The notes under the pieces are model-generated. The model saw only the letters and a list, made by a program, of their open reading frames with translations. It had not been told where the DNA came from and ran no database searches. From assembly GCA_964035795.1 (NCBI GenBank), contig OZ038327.1:5013174-5077173 (forward strand): DNA of 64,000 bases. Direction: 5' to 3'. Every line of letters begins with the position of its first letter. Position 1 is the first letter of the stretch. Shown one piece after another: positions 55,068-64,000 of this stretch. Origin of the DNA: Pterobdella sp. o SKG-2022 (Eukaryota > Annelida > Clitellata > Hirudinida > Piscicolidae). The position numbers and the translations under genes are program-made.

Positions 55068-55739
<672 letters not shown>

Positions 55740-57095
55740 CAAATTTTTAAAAAAATACGCACGCACACACAAACACACACATACAAACAGGTGTTCAATA
55801 TATTATGTAACGCTCACATGTTGGTAAGGTTTAAAGACACACCCAAAACAGATAAATGAAAATCACTCAAACATACATACATATAAACACACATAAAAAC
55901 ACCTGTATTGCAGAAAAAAAAAATAAATGGAATAAACCGGAGACACAAATATTTTAAAATCGAAAAACACATAATCAGACATATTGGGTATGACACAGAC
56001 ATATTTTTGATTTTAAAATATATTTAGACTTATCTTTAATTAACTTTGTATATTTAATAAAACAAAATTTGTAAATCATTCTATCCAAACATATATTCAG
56101 ACATATATCTAGACATATATTCACACATATATCTACCAACATATACATATATATTCATCCAATCAATAACTGTACATGCAAAATTTGTTCGTATTTAATT
56201 AGACTTTCAATAAGAAATTAATAGCCAGTTTTTTTTCAGTTTTCAAACAGTTTTCAGTTGATTGTGAGTTTGTTTTTTTGTTTGGATAATTCTCTTCATC
56301 TACTACTTTTTGAAGCGCATAGTTTTTGATTATATTTTTTTGGGTTTTTGGATTAGGTACGCTGGGAACTAGGATTTTGTTGTGAGAAAGATTTCTATAA
56401 TAAAAGAATAAAAAGCAATAAGCCGTTCATGTACAAATAATATGCATTTCATTTCATACTCCACACAAACAAAAGTTATTGGAGAGCAAAGCTTTTCATA
56501 AGCAATATTTACTTTAAAATACTCAAGTTATATGTCTATTAAATGCTACATTTATTTTGTCAAAGATTCTATGTATTTAAAACAATTCCCATGATACCAA
56601 ACAATAAAAATTCAAGGTACTTGGCAGTTTATACATTGTTAATATCAATTTCCATTTGTACAATACTATACTAAAGTTTTTTGTAGGTAGAGCTTAGCTT
56701 TTCAAATATTTTTTTTTTTATTAAAATATTTTTATTTTGTTATAAAAATATTTTTTGGTGAACTTAGATTTTTTTGTTCAATATGAATGTGTTTTGAAGA
56801 AATGCTTGATGTTATATTTCAAATAAGCAAAAACAAGTGCAATAGACAACAGACGTTGAAATAAATATCAATCATATCACAAGTAAGCCGTTTCAATTCT
56901 TTTGTATTAGGGAGAGATCAACATATATTTTGCAACGAAAATTTTGTTTTTCCTGTCTTTTCTGTTCTGGTTTTAGAAACTATTAGTTATATTTATAGAA
57001 TATGAAGCTTTTCGTTATCAGTGTAACGTTTTAACACTTGAGAAGGCCACACTGTTGAATAAAAGCTTGGTTCTTTATAATAAATAAATTTTTGA
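55740..57095. other. AT-rich intronic stretch
   Basis: Short CA-rich and ACATAT-rich patches (55755-56160), otherwise nothing recognised. Confidence 0.5.
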
Positions 57096-57267
57096 GCCGT
57101 ATAGCTCAGAGGTTGAGCATTAGACTGATTATCTAAAGTCACCGGGTTCGATCTCGCTTGGGCCGACGATTAGCACCTGTTCCACAATGTGTTTTCGCTA
57201 CATTAAGTTTGTAGCAAGCGCTTTGATCTATAAGAAAAGCGCTTTATAAATACCGCATTACATTACA
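57096..57267 (+). mobile_element. tRNA-derived SINE, best-preserved copy
   Basis: GCCGTATAGCTCAGAGGTTG, ATTAGACTGATTATCTAAAG, B box GGGTTCGATCTC, GGGCCGACGATTAGCACC, TGTTCCACAATGTGTTTTCG, CTACATTAAGTTTGTAGCAA, then GCGCTTTATAAATACCGC and ATTACATTACA. The tRNA-like head fits a tRNA-Ile(AAT)-type ancestor (CTAATTA anticodon loop in the family, GGCCCGT start). The tail has the palindromic AAGCGCTTT pair. Confidence 0.9.
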
Positions 57268-57329
57268 ATAAAAACTATCACTGTTCATAATATTCTCATT
57301 TTACTTTGACCTGTAATAATCTTTGTGGA

Positions 57330-57372
57330 TGTGTCTATGTAAATTGTGCGCTATACAAATTCTAAAAAAAAA
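57330..57372 (+). mobile_element. Short LINE-type 3' tail
   Basis: TGTCTATGTAAATTGTGCGC then TATACAAATTCTAAAAAAAA, followed by (CAATAA)-like repeats. This GTGCGCTATACAAAT ending is common to CR1/L2 LINE tails. Confidence 0.5.
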
Positions 57373-57761
57373 GTAACAACAATAATAATAATATATGTTC
57401 TATTAGCTAATTGAAATCCAAAATTTAGTTAGTTTCACTATGGCTGAAATTTTTCTAAATTAAATTCAAAAGTCTCTATGATGTTCGATTCATTTGGTAA
57501 TGTTGTCCATGGTTGTAAGCTGATAAAAAACACTGGTTAGTTGTATTCAAAAGAGAATATTTGAACAGCTTGAACAAAAGTCTGGGTTTCAATAAGAATA
57601 TATTTAACAACAAAGAAGACAAATACAAAGTGTTTATTAAACCAAGTCACAAAGCTATTCTTTAGCTTAGCTTACATTATCAGGAGAATTATATTTAACG
57701 AATGATAATGGAAATAAAAATTATTAAAAAAAATGATTGAAAATAGTAATTTATTATTACC

Positions 57762-57830
57762 AAACGCCTATGATATATGTTTAATTTATGTGAAAAGTGC
57801 GCTATATAAACGTAAATGAATAAATTAATA
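57762..57830 (+). mobile_element. LINE-type 3' tail, subfamily T2
   Basis: ACGCCTATGATATATG, TTTAATTTATGTGAAAAGTG, CGCTATATAAACGTAAATGA, ATAAATTAAT. Second copy of the 54446 tail. Confidence 0.65.
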
Positions 57831-57982
57831 ATTGGTAAACTAACTTTAAGTGAAAAAAAATAGTTCAATTTATTAATGATATTTTTTTTATTAAAAGATA
57901 TTATTCAAAAAAAATATTATTAATAAATTAACTTCAAATAAATATATGAATTAATTAACGATTAATTTATTTTTCACTCAAG

Positions 57983-58013
57983 GATAAATGGTACTTCAAG
58001 CTTGAATCCAAAG
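57983..58013 (+). CDS. Gene B exon 2, 31-nt microexon
   Basis: The acceptor TTTATTTTTCACTCAAG and the donor TCCAAAG|GTGAGA are both strong. In the phase set by exon 1 it reads DKWYFKLESK plus one base (phase 0 to 1). The next exon supplies GC, giving Gly. Confidence 0.55.
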
Positions 58014-58134
58014 GTGAGATATAAATAGCTTTATTGCAGTTTGAGTTCACTTTTAAATGAGATCAAATCTATTTTTAACTAATATTAACGTTAACATAGC
58101 TTATATTAGCAATATTTCGAATAATTTTTTTTAG

Positions 58135-58153
58135 GCACTGAATTTCTTATCAT
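58135..58153 (+). CDS. Gene B exon 3, 19-nt microexon
   Basis: The acceptor is GAATAATTTTTTTTAG and the donor TATCAT|GTTAGT. It is phase 1 to 2 and reads (G)TEFL(I). Its phases fit the exons on both sides exactly. It is too short to be convincing without the chain. Confidence 0.45.
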
Positions 58154-58205
58154 GTTAGTTTTGAATATTACATTTTTCACTATTATGAACCATGGTTACT
58201 TTCAC

Positions 58206-58206
<1 letters not shown>

Positions 58207-58292
<86 letters not shown>
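58207..58292. repeat. (ATT)n microsatellite
   Basis: About 28 ATT units ending in ATCATCATC. Confidence 0.97.
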
Positions 58293-58660
58293 CATCATCA
58301 TTTTTTGAAAAATAATTATTTATATTTAAATAATATATCTTTTTTTATATTTTTGGTGACTAAAGTGATACCGGTATCAAGATTTTGATGAAGTAATGCA
58401 GGTGAAAATATGCGTTTAAACGTGCTTTATAACGCGTTTTATTGTTATTATATAAATCAGGTCATTATTTTTGTTTTTATTATTAAGGTTGTTGTTATTA
58501 TGAAGAAACAAAAGTTATTATTATTTTTTTTTTTCTATTTTTGCTATTTCTTTCTTAACATGAGAATAATTTTATTATTTCCGTTTTATTTTGAAATTAT
58601 TATTGGTAATATTCTTTTGCCAAATGAATCAAAATATCATTATTGATGTTAAATTTCAGT
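58293..58660. other. Gene B intron stretch
   Basis: AT-rich. A short YRYQDFDEVMQ reading ends at an AATGCAG|GTGAAA donor near 58400. A stop just upstream and the lack of a fitting acceptor make an exon unlikely. Confidence 0.4.
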
Positions 58661-58810
58661 AACATCAATTGTGGATTCATACATTTATTTAAAAGAAAAG
58701 CTATAATTTTCGATAAGTATGGTCATCATAAAACGCTAGCATACAAGACTATACTTATCGAAAATTATAGCTTTTCTTTTAAATAAATGTATGAATTCTC
58801 AATTGATGTT
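58661..58810. mobile_element. Near-perfect palindrome, family P1 (150 bp)
   Basis: 64-nt arms differ at three positions. The left arm reads AACATCAATTGTGGATTCAT, ACATTTATTTAAAAGAAAAG, CTATAATTTTCGATAAGTAT, GGTC. The right arm is its reverse complement. The loop is 22 nt (ATCATAAAACGCTAGCATAC and on). The core GATAAGT.T.G.C..ATCATAAAAC is shared with 32009-32112 and several half copies. No ORF. It looks like a foldback MITE. Confidence 0.85.
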
Positions 58811-59981
58811 TTTAAAGTTTAATTACCATACAAAACGTACATGAGGTGCCTTTGAAAAGTCACATTATTGTTATTTTTCTCGTTGTACTAACCATTATTT
58901 TTATTGTTAGTTTTATTTTTTTATTGTTATTAATATTATTAATATTATGTTAGAAGTAACTTATTTTTCTTCATGGCATAAAATCTCAACGATAATACAA
59001 TACTTGAACCGTTGTTAATGCTGTTGTTACTATTCATCTTTTTGATGATTCTATTATTGTTTTTATGAATGTTATTGCTGTTATTTATATTCATTTTTGT
59101 TATTGTTACTATTATTTTTATTTTAATTACTGATATTATTATTCATCGTTTTATTGTTTCTATTATTATTTTTATGATTGCTATTAAACTCATCTTTGTT
59201 ATTGTTGTTATTATTATTTTTTTATCTTTTTTTTGTTGTTGTTTCTAAGTTGTTTTTTAAAAGTTCTTAAAATTTTAATTACTTGTTCACTTTTGTTTAT
59301 CTCAATGAATGAGTGGTTGTTTTACTATTATTATTCTTATTATTTAACTGTTTTGGTAATATTATAATTTTTTCTAGCACTATTTTTTAAAATAACATAT
59401 ACAAGTTTTTAGGCACATATTTTAATATTAAGTTTATTCTTAACCATTTATTATTGTTATTATTTTTATTCATATTTTATTATTCTTCTTAATTATTTAT
59501 TTTTATTTATTATTATCTTCTTTCTATGTATATTATATCTATTTATATTCATTATTACTTATTTATTGTTTTTTTTACTCGTTCATTTCATGGATTTATT
59601 TTTGTTCATATTAGAGAAGTTTTTGATTCTTGTTGTAAATACTCATTATTTTTAAGTATTTTTCTAAAAATTTATAAGCATGCTTTAACAAAAAATATTC
59701 GAAAACTTGAAACGCCTCAAGAAGTTGTAATAACTAGTGAATATCAGTTCTCTTGAAAAAAGTCAATAATTTATACAATTAATTATGCATTGAAACCATA
59801 ATGCATAATAGTGTTATTATTATTATTATCATTATTATTATTATTATCATTATTATTATTATTATTATCATTATTATTATTATTATCACTTTTATAAGTA
59901 TTTTTCATTAATATTGTCACTGATTATTATTTTATTATTATTAGTATCATTACTAATTCACAAAATATTATATAATTTCAG
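58811..59981. other. Gene B intron, AT-rich with (ATT)n/ATC repeat
   Basis: 59816-59888 is an ATT array with ATC every fifth or sixth triplet. The open frame at 59526 contains a coding-like end (KLETPQEVVITSEYQFS) after a good acceptor near 59614, but its phase does not fit gene B and it has no good donor. Confidence 0.4.
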
Positions 59982-60120
59982 CTATGTTGAGAACGGTTTG
60001 CCAAACCTATATGATGAAGTAGACAAAGATTATAAAAGTTATATTTTGAATATATATTCGTATTATAATTTAAATGTCTTTGTATCAAAACTGAAAAAAA
60101 CTTTGAAGTTTGTGTTTATA
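59982..60120 (+). CDS. Gene B exon 4, 139 nt
   Basis: The acceptor is TATTATATAATTTCAG and the donor TTTATA|GTATGA. It is phase 2 to 0. It reads YVENGLPNLYDEVDKDYKSY, ILNIYSYYNLNVFVSKLKKT, LKFVFI. The sequence has normal composition. Joined to exon 3 it continues KGTEFL-I-YVENGLPN in frame. Confidence 0.5.
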
Positions 60121-60175
60121 GTATGAGAAACATTAGTTACCACAAGTATTCTAGTTTTCATAGGTATTATTTTTT

Positions 60176-60340
60176 ACAACAGGTATTTTCATTTACAACA
60201 GGTATTTTCATTTACAACAGGTATTTTCATTTACAACAGGTATTTTCATTTACAACAGGTATTTTCATTTACAACAGGTATTTTCATTTACAACAGGTAT
60301 TTTCATTTACAACAGGTATTTTCATTTACAACAGGTATTA
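60176..60340 (+). repeat. 19-bp minisatellite, about nine copies
   Basis: The unit is CAGGTATTTTCATTTACAA. It lies 55 bp downstream of the gene B exon 4 donor. Each unit holds ACAACAG|GTATTTT, which resembles both a 3' and a 5' splice site. Confidence 0.93.
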
Positions 60341-60776
60341 ATATTCATTGCAGGTATTATTATTTGAAAAGGTATAATATTCAGGATATTTATTATTATT
60401 AACAAAGGTATCAATATATATAAAGGTATTATTATTTATTTAAAAAATACAAATATTTACATTTAATATTTAATTATTTACAATGTGTTTCGATGTAAAT
60501 AAGTTACATTTGTAAATGGGAATCACTATTTTTAATAGTGTATTTCCTTGAAGAGTATTGTTATATACATGAAGTATTTTCCAATCATATACCTTGTTTT
60601 TTTATTTATTTATAAATCAATTATTATCTTATTCAACTTGGCACTTTATTCGAAATTTTTTTTGTCAAAACTACATTCATGAATTTTTTTTATATTCGCT
60701 GAAATGGTTTGAAAATAATTTTAATTACAGAAAAACATTGTAACAGTGGATAACTAAAAAAAGTTTGTTGTTTGGT
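60341..60776. other. AT-rich intronic stretch
   Basis: The first 90 bp are diverged GGTATT units from the neighbouring minisatellite. No gene seen. Confidence 0.5.
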
Positions 60777-61772
<996 letters not shown>

Positions 61773-61806
61773 AAATAGATACATACACAAACAGATGGAC
61801 ACACAG

Positions 61807-61869
61807 GAAATGGATAAGGAATGCAGAGGAATGGCTGCTCTCTTCCAAGAACTTGCCCATGAACTCAAG
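61807..61869 (+). CDS. Gene B exon 5, 63 nt (alternative start at 61795)
   Basis: The donor CTCAAG|GTCAGT is strong. The acceptor GGACACACAG sits right after the (AGAT)n array and has no pyrimidine tract. AAACAG at 61793-61794 is an alternative that adds four residues in frame. It reads EMDKECRGMAALFQELAHEL plus K, phase 0 to 0, with clearly coding composition. Confidence 0.6.
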
Positions 61870-62199
61870 GTCAGTTGTTTTTATCATTCATTCTTAAAGT
61901 TTTGATTATTACTTTGCCTGCAGTTCTATAAATATAAATTAAGTGTAATAGAATTTTTTATATATGTCAATGCATTTTCATAAAAAATTTGCCTACATCG
62001 TATTCTTTGTTTTGTGTCAAAGTTTATTTAAAAAAAAGCTAGATTCAAAAATTATATGCCTTGTAGCCAAAAAAAATTTTATCAATAAAAGTCTCATTTT
62101 TGAAAACCATCATGTCCTGGATCAGAACTTTTTATATTTCTACAATGAGACATATCCCGATCATTCAGTCGCCTTTAGTTGGGGTGATAGGTTTCACAG

Positions 62200-62352
62200 G
62201 GGGCTGAATCATTGAAATCAATGCTGTTTGAACCGTTAGAACAACGATATTTCAAACCATTAGTTAAAAACTTGAATTGGCTCAACAAAAAATTTTATGT
62301 ACATGCTGTCCGTGTCCCAGCAACTATAGTGGACAGCAGATGGTTAAAATAA
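62200..62352 (+). CDS. Gene B exon 6, terminal, 50 codons plus stop
   Basis: The acceptor is GATAGGTTTCACAG, phase 0, after a 330-bp GT-AG intron. It reads GAESLKSMLFEPLEQRYFKP, LVKNLNWLNKKFYVHAVRVP, ATIVDSRWLK, then TAA. All six exons total 570 coding bases, a whole number of codons. A coding-like frame continues after the stop to 62436. AATAAA overlaps the stop region at 62348-62353, and another lies near 62514. No family was recognised. Confidence 0.55.
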   Translation, partial: GAESLKSMLFEPLEQRYFKPLVKNLNWLNKKFYVHAVRVPATIVDSRWLK

Positions 62353-63107
62353 AGACTGCGAAAAATGAAAGCAGCTGAGCTTCTAACTAATTTGAGGGCC
62401 TTGATAGCTACCAGAGAAGCATCCATCCATGACTAAGGTACTTAGGGTATAAAACACTAAATAGAAAACCATTATTTATAAATTTTCATTAAGCAGTTAT
62501 AAATTCATTCTATAAATAAATAAAATACAAATGAATAATCCATTGTATAACTCAACTTTAACTAGTGGGACATGTGCAGCACTATAATCGGTTGAGGTTA
62601 TATACATAAATTTATGGGCCATATAAGATTTGAACATCAAAAAAATTAGTATTTATGATAGGGGTCCTGGTTAACAGTTGACCTGATGGGTTGAATAATG
62701 AATTTCAGAGAATAATAATATTTAAACTTTTTTAGAAACAATGATATTTTACATTAGAAAGATACGATTTTTGATAATGAATTCAAATAAAGTGACATTA
62801 AATTGTTTGATATTTCAATGATGATAATATTTTCCATTCAATATTCAGATTTATTAAAAATATATATTGGAAAAAGAATAAATCAAATATGGAATGAGTA
62901 AAATGGAACTTATATTCAAACAGGAAATAGGAGAAAGTAATTGAATAATGTAATCCAGCATTTATTCAAGTCTAATTAAGCCGGGTCAATATAAATGAAT
63001 TGTAGTTATAAATAGTATATTAACCATGGAGATGATATTATACTAACCATGGAAAAAAGAATAATATTTTAAGAAATAATCAAAATATGTTTGTCAAGAC
63101 GAATAAT
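62353..63107. other. Gene B 3' flank
   Basis: 62353-62436 continues the exon 6 frame (LRKMKAAELLTNLRALIATR and on). Beyond that it is AT-rich with no further structure recognised. Confidence 0.45.
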
Positions 63108-63335
63108 TTTTTAGAGACATCGTATGTTCTTTTGTAAACTTGAATTTTACCAGTAACTTCAAATTATGAGGATTTAAGACGTAGAAAAAATTTTTATTCA
63201 GCTAAAATTTCCAACAAGTAAATCCTAGGCTAATGAATTATGACAGGGTTTTACTTGTTGGAAATTTTAGCTAAATAAAAATTTTCTTTACGTGTTTTTA
63301 TAAATCCTCATAATCTGAAGTTTTACTGGTAAAAG
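63108..63335. mobile_element. Palindromic MITE-like element, family P2
   Basis: Inverted arms of about 85 nt: TTTTACCAGTAACTTCAAAT, TATGAGGATTTAAGACGTAG, AATTTTTATTCAGCTAAAAT, TTCCAACAAGTAAATCC, and the reverse complement 63248-63335. The left outer part also has AGACATCGTATGTTC, as in 12124-12515. The right counterpart is missing, so the copy is truncated on one side. Confidence 0.8.
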
Positions 63336-64000
63336 ATGAATAATTACATTAATTTTTGTAGTGAGTGAAATACTAAATCATAAAATGCGTATAAAATGTG
63401 AGAATAACAATAATATATAGAATAATAATCGAATGAAACCGTCGGTTTGAATGAAAAGTTGGAATTATTCAATACAATAATAAGAATAAAACAAAAAAAA
63501 AAATATAAGGACAACAATAATAATGAATGACTTTATTAATATCCTAGTAATTTAACACATCTTTGAGATAATTAATCTCTCAAAATATAAATGGTAATAC
63601 TAATGACCTCAAGTCAAATTAAATATTTATGAATATTATAATATTAAAAATAACATCTTCATTTTGGGTTTCACGTTTTTATGCTCGTTTCGACTCGATT
63701 TTTTATTTCTTTGTTTTTTCATTTGTTTTTATTTTTTTTCATTGTTCATCAGTTTCCTAATGACCATGCTTATATTTTCATTATTCATAATTTATTTAAT
63801 TTTTTAATCAAATTTCAAAAAAAAAATCAGTATTTACACTGTTTTTTCTCATGTTTTTTTTTGCTTCATTATATTTTTTATTGCAATTATTTCTATTTTT
63901 GGTGAATTTTTCCATTCTCACTTTTTGCTATTATGGTTATTATTATTGGTCATAGTAATGATTGTAATGATCTTAGCATCTGTTGATGCTTAAATTTATT
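63336..64000. other. AT-rich end of window, no gene seen
   Basis: A-rich then T-rich. The frame at 63681 is Phe-rich and unsupported. Confidence 0.55.

Noticed and set aside
57096..57170. Functional tRNA gene in the SINE heads
   Set aside because: Stems are imperfect and each head continues into the same non-tRNA body and tail, as in SINEs.
61964..62215. 83-codon frame starting at ATG 61964
   Set aside because: It lies across a gene B intron and runs into exon 6 in another frame; the splice model explains the coding-like part better.

Overview
The window looks like animal (invertebrate metazoan) nuclear DNA. It is very AT-rich, has GT-AG introns, carries long microsatellites, and holds a non-LTR retrotransposon of the CR1/L2 type, tRNA-derived SINEs and many palindromic MITE-like repeats. 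Nothing bacterial, viral or organellar was seen. The species cannot be named from this sequence. One 200-base run of N (4288-4487) is an assembly gap.

Layout. 1-0.9 kb: a candidate signal-peptide exon on the + strand with a poly-Thr tract. 1-32 kb: mostly AT-rich intronic or intergenic DNA with transposable elements. These include SINE copies, a LINE fragment (8.4 kb), an intact LINE on the - strand (13.26-17.9 kb), palindromic repeats, and (TA)n, (GT)n and (AAGT)n arrays. A few short exon-like islands occur on both strands (10.7, 9.1-9.3, 11.4-11.5 and 21.3 kb). 32.3-49.9 kb: gene A on the + strand, reconstructed as five exons joined mainly by phase-1 introns. It would encode a giant protein. 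A low-complexity Thr/Asn/Lys/Ser-rich region, built from (ACT)n, (AAT/AAC)n and (TCT)n tracts, is followed by one transmembrane segment and a cytoplasmic part of about 2,700 residues rich in Lys and Cys. 50.0-62.4 kb: gene B on the + strand, reconstructed as six small exons whose splice phases all agree. It would encode about 190 residues of ordinary-looking but unrecognised protein. Its introns hold LINE tails, a SINE, palindromes, minisatellites and two (AGAT)n arrays. 62.4-64 kb: AT-rich sequence with a palindromic repeat.

Function. Neither gene A nor gene B is assigned a function; neither matches a family I can name. Gene A's topology suggests a membrane-anchored scaffold, which is inference. 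The LINE is the only element with a clear biochemistry: an ORF1 nucleic-acid-binding protein with zinc knuckles, and an ORF2 with AP-type endonuclease and reverse transcriptase. Both ORFs are uninterrupted. The SINEs end in a GCGCTTTATAAAT-type tail resembling LINE tails in the window, which suggests mobilisation by a CR1/L2-type LINE.

Exon models come from reading frames, splice consensus and phase agreement only. No transcript or homology evidence was available.
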